NCBI RefSeq assembly: GCF_900215535.1
Contig: NZ_OCND01000003.1
Location: 255,737-319,736 of the forward strand
Length of the DNA stretch: 64,000 nucleotides
Reading direction: 5' to 3'
DNA from: Pseudoxanthomonas wuyuanensis
GTDB lineage: Bacteria; Pseudomonadota; Gammaproteobacteria; Xanthomonadales; Xanthomonadaceae
Below are positions 8,019 to 18,249 of this stretch, piece after piece (position 1 is the stretch's first letter; every line of letters starts with the position of its first letter). Position numbers and translations under genes: made by a program. Below the pieces are notes generated by a model. That model had not been told where the DNA came from, did no database searches, and saw nothing but the letters and a program-made list of their open reading frames with translations.

Positions 8019-9806
8019 ATGATCGAATCCTTTCTCGTTTTCGGCGTTGCCATTGCCCTGGCCTGGCCACTGGGCCGCTACCTGGCGGCGGTGATGCGCG
8101 GCGCGCCGATGCGCGTGGACAGCCTGTTCGGCTGGATCGAGCGGCCGATCTACCGCCTGCTCGGCACCGATCCCCGCCGTGGCATGAGCTGGCGCGGCTA
8201 CGCCGGCGCTTTCCTGCTCAGCAACCTGGTGGTAGGTCTGCTGGTGTGGCTGCTGTTGATGACCCAGGCGTGGCTGCCGTTGAATCCAAACGCCGCGCCC
8301 AACATGCGCTGGGACCTGGCGCTGCACACCATGGTGTCGTTTGTCACCAACACCAACCAGCAGCACTATTCCGGTCAGGCGCAACTGTCCTACCTGTCGC
8401 ACATGGTCGGCATCGTCGGCCTGCAGGTGGCCACGCCGATGATGGGGCTGGCCATGGTCGTGGCGACCTTGCGGGCGTTGTTCGGTGGGCGAACGGTCGC
8501 GCGCCAGGCCGATGCGCCATTGGCATCGGCTGCGGCCGCGCTGGACGATCCGCAAGTGGTGATGTCGCGCCAGGGAAAGCAGCCGGATGGCGCCGCGAAG
8601 ACCTCCGGCGAAGCCGACATCGGCAACTACTGGGCCGATGTGACTCGCGCCGGCGTGCGCTTCATGCTGCCGTTGGCGCTGGTCTGGACGCTGCTGCTGA
8701 CCAGCCAGGGCGTACCCGCCACGCTGCAGGGCGGGCCGGTGGCCGCACTGGTCGACGCCAGCGCCGGCATCGCCGAGCAGAAGATCCCATTGGGTCCGGT
8801 GGCGCCGATGGTGGCCATCAAGCAACTCGGCACCAATGGCGGCGGCTGGTACGGGCCCAACAGCTCGGTGCCGCTGGAGAACCCGACGCCGTTCTCCAAT
8901 CTGCTGGAGACCTTGGCGCTGGTCCTTGTCCCGATGGCGCTGATCTTCATGATCGGACCGTTTACCGGGCGCCGCAGACTCTCTGCGCTGGTGTTCGGCA
9001 GCATGCTGCTGATGTCGATGGCATCGTCGGGTCTGGCGATCTGGTCCGAAGGCCATTCGCTCACCGCCGCCGACCCGGCGTTGATGGAAGGCAAGGAAGT
9101 GCGCTTGGGCGCGGATGCTTCGGCGCTGTGGGCCAGCCTGACCACGCAGACCTCCAATGGCTCGGTCAACGCCATGCACGATTCGCTGGCGCCGCTGACC
9201 GGCGCGGTGGCCATCACCGACATGCTGATCAATGCGATCTGGGGCGGCATCGGTTCCGGCCTGCAGCAGTTCATCGTCTATCTGCTGCTGGGCGTGTTCC
9301 TGGCCGGGCTGATGACCGGGCGTACGCCTGAACTGTTCGGCCGCAAGATCGAAGCGCCGGAGGTGCGCCTGCTGGCCTTGCTGGTTCTGCTGCAGCCGCT
9401 GGTATTGCTGGGCTTCACCGCTTTGGCGCTGGCGCTGCCGCAGTTCACCGGCAATTCCAATCCCGGCTTCCATGGCATCAGTCAGGTGTTCTACGAGTAC
9501 ACCTCGGCATTCGCCAACAACGGCTCGGGTTTCGAGGGACTGGGCGACAACAGCTACTGGTGGAACCTGACCTGTGTGCTGCTGCTGGTACTGGGCCGCT
9601 ATCCGGCATTGATCCTGCCGTTGATGGTGGCGGCCAGCCTGGCCCGCAAGCGCCGGTCGCCCGAATCGGCCGGCAGCCTGCAAATCGAAACTCCCACTTT
9701 CGCGCTGACCCTGGTGGCCGTGACCGTCGTCCTGACCGTGCTGCAGTTCTTGCCCGCACTGGTGCTGGGGCCGGTCGCCGAGCACCTGTCGCTGGCCGCG
9801 CACTGA
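8019..9806 (+). CDS. kdpA: KdpA, potassium-binding channel subunit of Kdp ATPase
   Basis: A 595-residue polytopic inner-membrane protein, of normal length for KdpA, which forms the potassium entry and selectivity path of the KdpFABC pump. It shows the family pattern of repeated pore-loop segments: [13 protein letters not shown] near residue 110, the glycine-rich [22 protein letters not shown] region near residue 270, and [20 protein letters not shown] near residue 497. These resemble the selectivity-filter repeats of SKT/HKT transporters. The start ATG has GAGG 9 bases upstream. kdpB begins 10 bases after its stop, so the genes form one operon. Confidence 0.97.
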   Translation: MIESFLVFGVAIALAWPLGRYLAAVMRGAPMRVDSLFGWIERPIYRLLGTDPRRGMSWRGYAGAFLLSNLVVGLLVWLLLMTQAWLPLNPNAAPNMRWDLALHTMVSFVTNTNQQHYSGQAQLSYLSHMVGIVGLQVATPMMGLAMVVATLRALFGGRTVARQADAPLASAAAALDDPQVVMSRQGKQPDGAAKTSGEADIGNYWADVTRAGVRFMLPLALVWTLLLTSQGVPATLQGGPVAALVDASAGIAEQKIPLGPVAPMVAIKQLGTNGGGWYGPNSSVPLENPTPFSNLLETLALVLVPMALIFMIGPFTGRRRLSALVFGSMLLMSMASSGLAIWSEGHSLTAADPALMEGKEVRLGADASALWASLTTQTSNGSVNAMHDSLAPLTGAVAITDMLINAIWGGIGSGLQQFIVYLLLGVFLAGLMTGRTPELFGRKIEAPEVRLLALLVLLQPLVLLGFTALALALPQFTGNSNPGFHGISQVFYEYTSAFANNGSGFEGLGDNSYWWNLTCVLLLVLGRYPALILPLMVAASLARKRRSPESAGSLQIETPTFALTLVAVTVVLTVLQFLPALVLGPVAEHLSLAAH

Positions 9807-9816
9807 GAACCCCCCA

Positions 9817-11865
9817 ATGAGCTCTGTTCCCTATCAAGAAAAAACGCGCCGCGATCATCCGGCGCTGATCGACGCGGCCGCGCTGCGCGCTGCCGTTCGC
9901 GATGCCTTCCTGAAACTGGCGCCGCAGCATCTGCTCAGAAGCCCGGTGATGGCGGTGGTGATGGTCGGCACGCTGCTGGCGGCGGCGATCGCCCTTGCCG
10001 GCCTCGCGCCGGCCGGTCTGGGCTGGGCGGTGACGATCATCCTGTTGCTGACCGTGCTGTTCGGCAACTTCGCCGAAGCGGTGGCCGAGGCGCGCGGGCG
10101 CGGGCAGGCGGCATCGCTGCGCCGCGCCCGCAAGGATCTGGTCGCGCGCAGGATCGACACTGCGTCGGGTGGCGCGGAAACGCAAATCGCCGCCGCGGAT
10201 CTGCGTCCTGGCGATCTGGTCATCGTTTCCGAAGGCCAGCAGATCCCGGCCGACGGCGAAATCGTCAAGGGCCTGGCGACGATCAACGAATCCGCGGTCA
10301 CCGGCGAATCGGCACCGGTCCTGCGCGAAGCCGGCACCGATCGTTCCGGCGTGATTGGCGGTACCCGGGTGCTGTCGGACGAAATCGTGATCAGGATCAC
10401 CGCCGAGCCAGGCCACAGCTTTCTCGACCGCATGATCGCGCTGGTGGAAGGCGCCAACCGGCAGAAGACCCCCAACGAGATCGCGCTGACCCTGCTGCTG
10501 GCGGCGATGACGCTGACCTTCCTGATCGTCGTCGCCACCTTGCCGGCCATTGCCGGGTTCGTTGGTGTGGCCATCGACCCGCTGCTGCTGATCGCGCTGC
10601 TGGTCTGCCTGATTCCGACCACCATCGGCGGCTTGTTGCCGGCCATCGGCATCGCCGGCATGAACCGCGCGCTGTCGGCCAATGTGCTGGCCAAGTCCGG
10701 CAAGGCGGTGGAAGTGGCCGGCGATGTCGACGTACTGCTGCTGGACAAGACCGGCACGATTACCCATGGCGACCGCCAGGCCACCGCCTTTCATCCGCTG
10801 GCCGGCGTCGACAGGGCCCAGTTGCGCGATGCGGCGCTGCTGGCGTCGCTGGCCGACCCCACCCCGGAAGGCAAGTCCATCGTGCGGCTGGCACGGGAAC
10901 AGGGCAGCACCGCCGCCGAACCGGTGCAGGCGCACTATCTGCAGTTCACCGCGCAGACCCGCATGTCCGGCGTCGACATCGGGGAGCGCGCGATCCGCAA
11001 GGGCGCAGGCGATGCCATCGGCCGGCATGTGCAGTCGCTGGACGGAGTGGCGCCCAACGAACTGGCCGCACGCATCGCGCAGGTGGCCCGCGAAGGCGCG
11101 ACGCCGCTGGTGGTGTCGGAAGGCCGGCATGTGCTGGGGGTGGTGGAGCTGTCGGACGTGGTCAAGCACGGGGTCAAGGAAAAATTCGCCCGGCTGCGCG
11201 CGATGGGCGTCAAGACGGTGATGATTACCGGCGACAATCCGCTGACCGCGGCCGCCATCGCCGCAGAGGCCGGCGTTGACGACTACATCGCCGAGGCGCG
11301 TCCGGAGGACAAGCTGGCCCGCATCCGCCAAGAGCAGGCGGCCGGTCGCCTGGTGGCGATGGTCGGCGATGGCACCAACGATGCGCCGGCGCTGGCGCAG
11401 GCCGACGTGGGCCTGGCGATGAATTCCGGCACCCAGGCCGCCAAGGAGGCCGGCAACATGGTCGATCTCGATTCGGATCCGGCCAAGCTGCTGGCGGTGG
11501 TGGAAGTGGGCAAGCAGCAGCTGATCACCCGCGGCGCGCTGACCACGTTCTCGCTGGCCAACGATGTGTCCAAGTACTTCGCCATCCTGCCGGCGCTGTT
11601 TGCCGCCGCAATTCCGCAGATGGCGGCGTTGAACGTGATGCGGCTGTCCAGCCCTCACAACGCGGTGCTGGCGGCGCTGATCTTCAATGCGCTGATCATC
11701 CCGGCACTGATCCCGCTGGCCTTGCGCGGCGTGCGCTTCAGGCCCGCCTCCGCCACCGCGCTGCTGCGTCGGAACATGCTGGTCTACGGCGTCGGCGGCG
11801 TACTGTTGCCGTTCGCCGCCATCAAGCTGATCGACATGGCGCTGGCCGCGGTTTTCGGCGCCTAG
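9817..11865 (+). CDS. kdpB: KdpB, P-type ATPase subunit of the potassium pump
   Basis: A 682-residue P-type ATPase that hydrolyses ATP to drive potassium import through KdpA. The phosphorylated residue is Asp310 in D-K-T-G-T-I-T. The actuator loop motif T-G-E-S appears earlier ([11 protein letters not shown]) and the hinge motif is [11 protein letters not shown]. Membrane helices flank the cytoplasmic domains, as in type IA ATPases, and the KdpB serine loop (NESAVTGES) is intact. The length matches other KdpB proteins. It is in one operon with kdpF, kdpA and kdpC. Confidence 0.98.
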   Translation: MSSVPYQEKTRRDHPALIDAAALRAAVRDAFLKLAPQHLLRSPVMAVVMVGTLLAAAIALAGLAPAGLGWAVTIILLLTVLFGNFAEAVAEARGRGQAASLRRARKDLVARRIDTASGGAETQIAAADLRPGDLVIVSEGQQIPADGEIVKGLATINESAVTGESAPVLREAGTDRSGVIGGTRVLSDEIVIRITAEPGHSFLDRMIALVEGANRQKTPNEIALTLLLAAMTLTFLIVVATLPAIAGFVGVAIDPLLLIALLVCLIPTTIGGLLPAIGIAGMNRALSANVLAKSGKAVEVAGDVDVLLLDKTGTITHGDRQATAFHPLAGVDRAQLRDAALLASLADPTPEGKSIVRLAREQGSTAAEPVQAHYLQFTAQTRMSGVDIGERAIRKGAGDAIGRHVQSLDGVAPNELAARIAQVAREGATPLVVSEGRHVLGVVELSDVVKHGVKEKFARLRAMGVKTVMITGDNPLTAAAIAAEAGVDDYIAEARPEDKLARIRQEQAAGRLVAMVGDGTNDAPALAQADVGLAMNSGTQAAKEAGNMVDLDSDPAKLLAVVEVGKQQLITRGALTTFSLANDVSKYFAILPALFAAAIPQMAALNVMRLSSPHNAVLAALIFNALIIPALIPLALRGVRFRPASATALLRRNMLVYGVGGVLLPFAAIKLIDMALAAVFGA

Positions 11866-11932
11866 CAGGTTCCCGGCGAATCAACCGCTTGTGCGCTTGC
11901 TTCGTAGACAGCATCCACTGGAGATTCGTTTC

Positions 11933-12517
11933 ATGAACGCTCAAACCACCATCCATGACGGCGGCGCGTTGCGCGCTTCGCTGGTCTTTGCCGTCGTCAT
12001 CCTGCTTGGCATGGGCCTGTCGTATTCGCTTGCCGGCACCGGACTGGGCCGGCTGTTGTTCGCGCAGCAGGCCACCGGCAGCATGATCGAACGCGAGGGC
12101 CGCATCGTCGGTTCGGCGCTGGTTGCGCAGGACTTCGCCGACCCGCGCTATTTCCGCTCCCGCCCTTCGGCGGCCGGCTACGATCCGATGGCAGTGGCCG
12201 GCAGCAACCAGGCGCGCAGCAATCCCGAACTGCGCGCGCGCATCGCTGAAGCGACGGCGGCAGTGGCGCGGCGCGAAGGCATCGCGCCCTCTGCTGTGCC
12301 CGCCGACCTGGTGACGCAGTCCGGCGGCGGCCTGGATCCGCACATCAGCCCGCGCGGGGCGCAGGTTCAGGCCGCGCGCGTGGCCAAGGCACGCGGTGTG
12401 GACGTTGCACAGGTCGAGCGAATGATCGTGCAGCACACGGAAGGCCCCCAGCTTGGCCTGCTGGGCCAGCCGCGCGTCAATGTGCTGGAATTGAATCTGG
12501 CGCTGGATGCGCTCTGA
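11933..12517 (+). CDS. kdpC: KdpC, accessory subunit of the potassium pump
   Basis: A 194-residue protein with one N-terminal membrane helix (residues about 14-34) and a periplasmic domain, the known KdpC layout. Recognisable blocks are G-S-A-L-V-A-Q-D-F near the start of the domain, the Y-F-x-S-R-P-S-A-A-G-Y-D segment, V-T-Q-S-G-G-G-L-D-P-H-I-S-P, and the C-terminal LGLLGQPRVNVLELN. The ATG is preceded by GGAG at 11920; an in-frame TTG/GTG further upstream lacks such a site. KdpC helps ATP use by KdpB. A REP-like palindrome separates it from kdpD. Confidence 0.95.
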   Translation: MNAQTTIHDGGALRASLVFAVVILLGMGLSYSLAGTGLGRLLFAQQATGSMIEREGRIVGSALVAQDFADPRYFRSRPSAAGYDPMAVAGSNQARSNPELRARIAEATAAVARREGIAPSAVPADLVTQSGGGLDPHISPRGAQVQAARVAKARGVDVAQVERMIVQHTEGPQLGLLGQPRVNVLELNLALDAL

Positions 12518-12535
12518 CATACAGGGCTGCCTGAT

Positions 12536-12601
12536 TGTGGGAGCGACGTCAGTCGCGACGAACAGATTGGATGTTCCGTCGCGACTGGCGTCGCTCCCAC
12601 A
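12536..12601. repeat. REP-like palindrome between kdpC and kdpD
   Basis: Two 25-base arms (12536-12560 and 12577-12601) form an inverted repeat with one mismatch and a 16-base loop. Each arm starts TGTGGGAGCGACG and ends GTCGCGACG. The same core recurs at 33847-33934, which marks it as a dispersed repeat rather than a gene-specific site. It lies in the only sizeable gap of the kdp locus and could act as a transcription or mRNA-stability boundary between the pump genes and the sensor genes. Confidence 0.85.
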
Positions 12602-12646
12602 GGATGGATTCCATTCTCTTCCGATGGATACAGGCACAATATTCCC

Positions 12647-15280
12647 ATGACCGACGCGCGTAGCCGCCAAGCCGATGCCCTGATGGAAGGCCTTCAGCGC
12701 GAAGCCGGTGGGCGCCTGACCATCTTTCTGGGCGCTGCGCCGGGTGTCGGCAAGACCTATACGATGCTGTCGCGCGCCCGCGAGCTGGCCAAGCAGGGCG
12801 TGGATGTGGTGGTCGGCATTGTCGAGACGCATGGGCGCAGCGAGACCGCCGTGCTGGCCGAGGGCCTGGAGCGTGTTCCGCGCAAACGCGTGGCTTACCA
12901 GGACCGCTGGCTGGAGGAGATGGATCTGGATGCGCTGCTGGCGCGCAAGCCCAAGGTCGCGTTGGTGGACGAACTGGCCCACCGCAACGCGCCCGGCAGC
13001 CGCCATGAGCGGCGCTGGCAGGACGCGATCGAACTGCTCAATGCCGGCATCGATGTCTACACCACCATCAACATCCAGCATCTGGAGAGCCTCAACGATG
13101 TCGTGCACAGGATCACCGGCGTGCGCGTCAGCGAGACGGTGCCCGATGCCGTGTTCGACCGCCTGCGCGACATCGTGCTGGTGGATTTGCCGCCGCGCGA
13201 ACTGATTGAACGGCTCAACCAGGGCAAGGTCTATGTGCCGGAGCAGGCCGCGCAGGCGCTGCAGGCGTTCTTCTCGCCGTCCAATCTGACCGCCCTGCGC
13301 GAACTGGCCATGCAGACCGCCGCCGACCGCGTCGACAGCGACCTGCGCGAAGTGCAGACCGCGCGCGGTCTGCCCGGGGTATCGCTGCGCCGCGGGGTGC
13401 TGGTGGCCATCGACGGCTACGGCCAATCCGAGTACCTGGTGCGCATGGGCCGGCGGCTGGCCGAACGCCGCGGCGCGCCGTGGAGCGTGGTGACGGTACA
13501 GGCGACCCGCAGTTCCGGCGGCCAGCCGCAGGAACTGGACCGCGCGTTCGCGCTGGCGCGCCGCCTTGGCGGCGATACCGCGGTGCTGCACGGCGACAGC
13601 ATCGTCGATGCGCTGCTGGATCACGCGCAGCGCAGCGGCATTTCCGCCATCGTCATCGGTCGCACCCGCGAACGCCCATTGGCGCGCATGTTCAACCGCA
13701 CCCTGACCCAGCAACTGCTGCAACGCGGCGCCCACTACGAACTGACCATCATCAGCACGCCCGAGGCGAGGGCCCGCTCGCGCCGCGGCCTGCGCGCCAT
13801 TCCCGCGCTCATCAGCCGCAGCGACGCATGGCTGGCGGCGGCGTCGGCAGCCATCGCCACCGGTCTTGGTTCGCTGGCCGAGCGCTGGGCCGGGCTGCAG
13901 GATCTTTCGCTGATCTTCATCGTCGCGGTGGTGCTGGTCGCCGCGCGCGCGCGGACGGCGGCGGCGGTGCTGGCGGCGGTGCTGAGCTTCCTGGCCTACA
14001 ACTTCTTCTTCATCGACCCGCGCTACACGTTCTACATCGGCGCCTGGCAGGGCGTTGCCACCGTGATGCTGTTCCTGGTTGCGGCGCTGGTCGCCGGGCG
14101 GCTGGCGTCCAAGCTGCGCATGCAGGTGGTGGCGCTGCGGGCGGCCAATGCGCACGCCACCGCCATGCAGGGGCTGGGCCGGCGGCTCGCGGTTGCGGCC
14201 GATGAGGGCCAGGTGGTGCGGGCCGGGCAAGAAGCGGCCAAGGCGATGCTGGCGGCCGAAGCGTGGATGCGCATTGGCGACAAGCAATACGCGCATGACG
14301 CGGCGCCCGTGCTGGACGAGCGGGACCTTGCGGCCGCCGACTGGGCGCAGAAGCACGGCGAACCTGCCGGCAGGTATACCGACACGCTGACGCTGTCGAG
14401 CTGGTGGTTCCTGCCCATCAGGGCCGAACGAGGCGCGCTTGGCGTGCTGGGCCTGCGCGTTGCCGACGGCGTGGCCAGTCCCGGTGCGGAACAGCGCCGG
14501 CTGGCCGAGGCCATGGTCGATGACATCGCCCAGGCCATCGTGCGCACGCGGCTGGTGTCGGATCTGGAAACCGCGCGTATCGGCGGCGAAACCGAACGCC
14601 TGCGCTCGGCGCTGCTGTCATCGGTCTCGCACGATCTGCGTTCGCCGCTGGCGGCCATCATCGGCGCGGCCAGCAGCCTGGACAACTACGGCGCGGCCAT
14701 GGGCGAGGACGACCGCCACAGCCTGCTGGAAACGATTCGGCTGGAAGGCGAGCGCCTGGACCGCTACATCCAGAATCTGCTGGACATGACCCGGCTTGGC
14801 CACACCGGCCTGACCTTGAACCGCGACTGGATAGGCGTGGACGAACTGATCGGGTCTGCGGTCGCGCGCTTGCAGCGATACCAGTCCGGGGCCAAGCTGC
14901 GGCTGGCCATCGCCCCGGGACTGGAGCCGATCTGGGTGCATCCGGCGTTGCTGGAGCAAGCCATTTTCAACGTGCTGGAGAACGCGGCGAAGTTTTCCCC
15001 CGCCGGCGAAGCGGTGGAGGTGGAGGCCGGCCTGGTGGATGGGCAGTTGCGCATCGACGTGCGCGATCGCGGCCCGGGCATTCCGGAAGACGAACGCGGC
15101 CGCATCTTCGACATGTTCTACAGCGTCGAGCGCGGCGACCGCGGCCGCCAGGGCACCGGCCTGGGCCTGACCATCTGCCAGGGCATGGTCGGCGCGCACG
15201 GCGGCAGCGTCGAGGCCTTGCCGGGAGGGGATGGCCGCGGCACCACCATCAGGATTACCCTGCCGCTGATCCAACCGTAG
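12647..15280 (+). CDS. kdpD: KdpD, sensor histidine kinase for potassium/osmotic stress
   Basis: An 877-residue sensor kinase. Order of domains: the N-terminal KdpD domain with a Walker A motif (G-A-A-P-G-V-G-K-T) near residue 30, a universal-stress-protein-like segment around 250-370, four closely spaced membrane helices around 400-500, a GAF-like linker, then the HisKA domain with His662 in S-V-S-H-D-L-R-S-P-L and an ATPase domain ending in G-T-G-L-G-L-T-I. All key motifs are intact and the length is normal. It phosphorylates KdpE encoded 16 bases downstream. It has its own start after a 129-base gap from kdpC, unlike Escherichia coli, where the genes overlap. Confidence 0.97.
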   Translation: MTDARSRQADALMEGLQREAGGRLTIFLGAAPGVGKTYTMLSRARELAKQGVDVVVGIVETHGRSETAVLAEGLERVPRKRVAYQDRWLEEMDLDALLARKPKVALVDELAHRNAPGSRHERRWQDAIELLNAGIDVYTTINIQHLESLNDVVHRITGVRVSETVPDAVFDRLRDIVLVDLPPRELIERLNQGKVYVPEQAAQALQAFFSPSNLTALRELAMQTAADRVDSDLREVQTARGLPGVSLRRGVLVAIDGYGQSEYLVRMGRRLAERRGAPWSVVTVQATRSSGGQPQELDRAFALARRLGGDTAVLHGDSIVDALLDHAQRSGISAIVIGRTRERPLARMFNRTLTQQLLQRGAHYELTIISTPEARARSRRGLRAIPALISRSDAWLAAASAAIATGLGSLAERWAGLQDLSLIFIVAVVLVAARARTAAAVLAAVLSFLAYNFFFIDPRYTFYIGAWQGVATVMLFLVAALVAGRLASKLRMQVVALRAANAHATAMQGLGRRLAVAADEGQVVRAGQEAAKAMLAAEAWMRIGDKQYAHDAAPVLDERDLAAADWAQKHGEPAGRYTDTLTLSSWWFLPIRAERGALGVLGLRVADGVASPGAEQRRLAEAMVDDIAQAIVRTRLVSDLETARIGGETERLRSALLSSVSHDLRSPLAAIIGAASSLDNYGAAMGEDDRHSLLETIRLEGERLDRYIQNLLDMTRLGHTGLTLNRDWIGVDELIGSAVARLQRYQSGAKLRLAIAPGLEPIWVHPALLEQAIFNVLENAAKFSPAGEAVEVEAGLVDGQLRIDVRDRGPGIPEDERGRIFDMFYSVERGDRGRQGTGLGLTICQGMVGAHGGSVEALPGGDGRGTTIRITLPLIQP

Positions 15281-15296
15281 GACCGCAAGTGCAATC

Positions 15297-16022
15297 TTGA
15301 ACTCCACCGATCCCTCCACCCCGTCGTCCGTCCCGCCCGCGCGGGTGCTGGTCATCGACGACGAACCGCAGATCCGCAAGTTCCTGGACATCAGCCTGCG
15401 CGCGCAGGGCTACCAGGTGACGCTGGCGGCCGATGGCGAAAGCGGGCTGGTCGCGCTGGCTTCGCAGGGCGCGGATCTGGTCGTGCTGGACATCGGCTTG
15501 CCGGACAAGGACGGGCATGAAGTGCTGCACGAAATCCGGCAGTGGTCGCAGGTGCCGGTGATCATGCTGACCGTGCGCGCCGGCGAGGGCGAAAAGGTCG
15601 CCGCGCTGGATGCAGGCGTCAACGACTACGTCACCAAGCCGTTCGGCGTGCAGGAGCTGATGGCGCGCATCCGCAATCTGTTGCGCAATCATGGCGGCGC
15701 GCCGGAGCAGGCGCTGCCGGCGTTCGACGACGGCCATCTGCGCATCGACCTGGTCCGCCGCGCGGTAATCCGCGACGGCGAACCGCTGGCGTTGAGCCGC
15801 AAGGAATTCGCATTGCTGTCGCTGCTGCTGCGCCATGCCGGGCGCGTGGTCACCCAGCCGCAACTGTTGCGCGAGCTGTGGGGGCCCACCCATCAGCACG
15901 ACACCCATTACCTGCGCATCCTGGTCGGCAAGCTGCGGCAGAAGCTGGGCGACGACGCTACCGCGCCGCGCTATATCGCCACCGAGCCTGGTGTCGGCCT
16001 GAGGTTTATCCCGCAGCCCTGA
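15297..16022 (+). CDS. kdpE: KdpE, OmpR-family response regulator of kdp
   Basis: A 241-residue response regulator with a receiver domain (I-D-D-E at residues 20-23, phosphorylated Asp65 in V-L-D-I-G-L-P-D, conserved lysine in VTKPFG) and an OmpR-type winged helix ending in Y-I-A-T-E-P-G-V-G-L-R-F. The only start that covers the receiver with a reasonable leader is TTG at 15297; a nearby GTG at 15289 runs into a stop. The TTG start gives about 13 extra residues before the usual family start, so a GTG at the VLVIDDE segment remains possible. It follows kdpD directly and should activate the kdpFABC promoter. Confidence 0.93.
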   Translation: MNSTDPSTPSSVPPARVLVIDDEPQIRKFLDISLRAQGYQVTLAADGESGLVALASQGADLVVLDIGLPDKDGHEVLHEIRQWSQVPVIMLTVRAGEGEKVAALDAGVNDYVTKPFGVQELMARIRNLLRNHGGAPEQALPAFDDGHLRIDLVRRAVIRDGEPLALSRKEFALLSLLLRHAGRVVTQPQLLRELWGPTHQHDTHYLRILVGKLRQKLGDDATAPRYIATEPGVGLRFIPQP

Positions 16023-16029
16023 TCCGCCG

Positions 16030-16779
16030 TCACGGCGAACCGGAAGCAACGGGCGGTGTTGCGCCCTGCACCGCGCCCGATGCCGCCGCCAGCCGGCGCG
16101 CGGTCAGATCGCCCTTGCGCTCGCTGTAGCGGTCGGTCAGGTAGTCGCTGCGGTCGCGCACCAGCAGCGTGAACTTGACCAGTTCCTCCATCACGTCGAC
16201 CACGCGGTCGTAGAACGGCGATGGTTTCATCCGGCCGGCGTCGTCGAATTCCTGCCAGGCCTTGGCCACCGAGGACTGGTTGGGGATGGTGATCATGCGC
16301 ATCCAGCGCCCCAGCACGCGCAGCGCGTTGACCACGTTGAACGATTGCGAGCCGCCGCTGACCTGCATCACCGCCAGCGTGCGGCCCTGGGTCGGGCGTA
16401 CGCCGCCGCTTTCCAGCGGCAACCAGTCGATCTGGTTCTTGAACACGCCGGTGAGGGTGCCGTGCCGCTCCGGGCTGACCCAGACCTGGCCTTCGGACCA
16501 CTGCGACCATTCGCGCAACTGCAGCACCTTGGGGTGGTCGGCCGGCACGCTGTCGAGCATCGGCAGATCGTGCGGGTCGAACACGCGGGTCTCGGCGCCG
16601 AAGTGGCGCAGGATGCGTTCGGCCTCCAGGGCCAGTTTGCGGCTGTAGGACTGCGGCCGCAGCGAGCCGTACAGCAGCAGGATGCGCGGCGGATGCGCCG
16701 AGCCCTGCTGCTGCAGCTTGGCGTGATCGGGCCGGTCCAACGCTTCCAGCGTGATGTGATCTGGCAATGAAACTGTCAT
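16030..16779 (-). CDS. arsH: ArsH, NADPH-dependent FMN reductase for organoarsenicals
   Basis: A 249-residue flavodoxin-fold protein of the ArsH family, known to oxidise trivalent organoarsenicals and to act as an NADPH:FMN reductase. Family blocks are visible: [15 protein letters not shown] (FMN phosphate loop), [22 protein letters not shown], and [15 protein letters not shown]. The length is normal. It is transcribed away from arsR, with only 41 bases between the two start codons, so a single ArsR-bound operator could control both. Its 3' end lies 7 bases from the convergent end of kdpE. Confidence 0.95.
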   Translation of the reverse strand: MTVSLPDHITLEALDRPDHAKLQQQGSAHPPRILLLYGSLRPQSYSRKLALEAERILRHFGAETRVFDPHDLPMLDSVPADHPKVLQLREWSQWSEGQVWVSPERHGTLTGVFKNQIDWLPLESGGVRPTQGRTLAVMQVSGGSQSFNVVNALRVLGRWMRMITIPNQSSVAKAWQEFDDAGRMKPSPFYDRVVDVMEELVKFTLLVRDRSDYLTDRYSERKGDLTARRLAAASGAVQGATPPVASGSP

Positions 16780-16798
16780 CAGGGATTGTTAGCCTTGG

Positions 16799-16811
16799 AT
16801 AGTTCCACTAT
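16799..16811. promoter_or_regulatory. Candidate ArsR operator between arsH and arsR
   Basis: A perfect inverted repeat ATAGT-TCC-ACTAT lies 9 bases before the arsR start and 19 bases from the arsH start. The whole shared promoter region is only 41 bases, so a repressor bound here would block both directions and overlap the arsR translation start region. Assignment to ArsR is inference from location. Confidence 0.5.
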
Positions 16812-16820
16812 TCTAGAAAC

Positions 16821-17150
16821 ATGGAAATATCAAATGCAACCGTTGCCCTGGCCGCGCTCGGCCAGGCCACCCGGCTGGCGGTGTTCCGCCTGCTGGTGGA
16901 AGCCGGCCCTGACGGGCTTATGGCCGGCGAGATCGCCGAGGCGCTGGCATTGCCTGGCGCTACCTTGTCGTTCCATCTGAAGGAACTGTCGGCCGCCGGT
17001 CTGGTGCAGGGCGAACCGCGCGGGCGGCATGTCTGCTACCGCGCCGATTTCGAGGCGATGAACGGGCTGATCGAATTCCTGACCCGCAACTGCTGCGGCG
17101 GCGACAAGACGCAATGCACGCCGCGCGGCCGCCGCAAGGGAGCCGCGTGA
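16821..17150 (+). CDS. arsR: ArsR-family arsenic-responsive repressor
   Basis: A 109-residue winged-helix repressor. The DNA-reading helix region is visible as G-A-T-L-S-F-H-L-K-E-L-S-A-A-G-L-V, the standard ArsR/SmtB signature. The As(III) site of Escherichia coli ArsR (CVC in that helix) is absent. Instead there is a cysteine cluster at the C-terminal end, Cys91-Cys92 and Cys99 (plus Cys72), close to the arrangement described for Acidithiobacillus ferrooxidans ArsR. It is the first gene of the arsenic operon; its stop overlaps the GTG start of the exporter gene by 4 bases. Confidence 0.95.
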   Translation: MEISNATVALAALGQATRLAVFRLLVEAGPDGLMAGEIAEALALPGATLSFHLKELSAAGLVQGEPRGRHVCYRADFEAMNGLIEFLTRNCCGGDKTQCTPRGRRKGAA

Positions 17151-18217
17151 ACGCCACGGCACCGCCGGCCGCTGCACCGCTGTCGCGGCGGATCGGCGGG
17201 TTCGAGCGCCATCTGAGCTGGTGGGTGCTGGCCTGCATCATCGCCGGCACTGCGTTGGGCTATGGATTGCCGGGAGTGTTCGCCGCCTTGGGCGGTGCCG
17301 AGATTGCCCAGGTCAACCTGCCGGTGGCCGGGCTGATCTGGCTGATGATCATTCCGATGCTGCTGAAGATCGACTTCGGTGCGATGGCGCAGGTGCGCCG
17401 GCACTGGCGCGGCATCGGCGTGACCGTGTTCATCAACTGGGCAGTCAAGCCGTTCTCGATGGCGCTGCTGGCCTGGCTGTTCCTGCGCCATGTCTTCGCG
17501 CCGTACCTGCCGGCCGCGCAGATCGATTCCTATGTGGCCGGCCTGATCCTGCTGGCCGCAGCGCCGTGCACGGCAATGGTGTTCGTCTGGAGCCATCTGT
17601 GCGACGGCGATCCGGAGTTCACCCTGACCCAGGTGGCGTTGAACGATGCGATCATGGTGTTCGCGTTCGCGCCGATCGTCGCGCTGCTGCTGGGCATTTC
17701 CTCGATAACGGTGCCGTGGCCGACGCTGCTGCTGTCGGTCGGGTTGTACATCGTGGTACCGGTGCTGATGGCGGCCGCGCTGCGGCGCTGGCTGCTGGCG
17801 CGCGGCGGCCAGCCGGCGTTGCAGGCGGTACTGGCGAAGCTGGGACCGCTGTCGATGGCGGCGCTGCTGCTGACGCTGGTGCTGCTGTTCGGCTTCCAGG
17901 GAAGGCAGATCGTCGCCCAGCCGCTGATTATCGCGATGCTGGCGGTGCCTATCCTGATCCAGGTCTATTTCAACTCCGGCCTGTCCTACCTGATCAACCG
18001 CAAGCTGGGCGTGGCCCATTGCGTGGCCGGGCCATCGGCGCTGATCGGCGCCAGCAACTTCTTCGAACTGGCCGTGGCCACGGCGGTGGGCGTGTTTGGC
18101 GTGCACTCCGGTGCGGCGCTGGCCACGGTGGTCGGCGTGCTGGTGGAAGTGCCGGTGATGCTGTCGGTGGTGCGCATCGTCAATCGCAGCAAGGGCTGGT
18201 ACGAGGCGCGCGGCTAG
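17147..18217 (+). CDS. acr3: ACR3-type arsenite efflux permease
   Basis: A 356-residue inner-membrane transporter with about ten hydrophobic helices, of the ACR3 family (the bile/arsenite/riboflavin transporter superfamily), which exports As(III) using the proton gradient. The conserved cysteine required for transport is visible as Cys141 in A-A-P-C-T-A-M-V-F-V-W-S, and the V-A-L-N-D motif follows. The GTG at 17147 overlaps the arsR stop (GTGA); an ATG at 17114 lies inside arsR and is less likely. It is not of the ArsB type. Arsenite comes from the ArsC reductase encoded next. Confidence 0.95.
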   Translation: MNATAPPAAAPLSRRIGGFERHLSWWVLACIIAGTALGYGLPGVFAALGGAEIAQVNLPVAGLIWLMIIPMLLKIDFGAMAQVRRHWRGIGVTVFINWAVKPFSMALLAWLFLRHVFAPYLPAAQIDSYVAGLILLAAAPCTAMVFVWSHLCDGDPEFTLTQVALNDAIMVFAFAPIVALLLGISSITVPWPTLLLSVGLYIVVPVLMAAALRRWLLARGGQPALQAVLAKLGPLSMAALLLTLVLLFGFQGRQIVAQPLIIAMLAVPILIQVYFNSGLSYLINRKLGVAHCVAGPSALIGASNFFELAVATAVGVFGVHSGAALATVVGVLVEVPVMLSVVRIVNRSKGWYEARG

Positions 18218-18249
18218 TTTTTTTCCTTCTCTCTTTTTTGGGAATCGCC

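Noticed and set aside
7914-9803. A long antisense open frame opposite kdpA, and similar ones opposite kdpB, iolD and other genes
   Set aside because: High GC at third codon positions opens antisense frames. These have low-complexity Arg/Gln/His-rich translations without recognisable motifs, and the opposite strand encodes clear conserved proteins.
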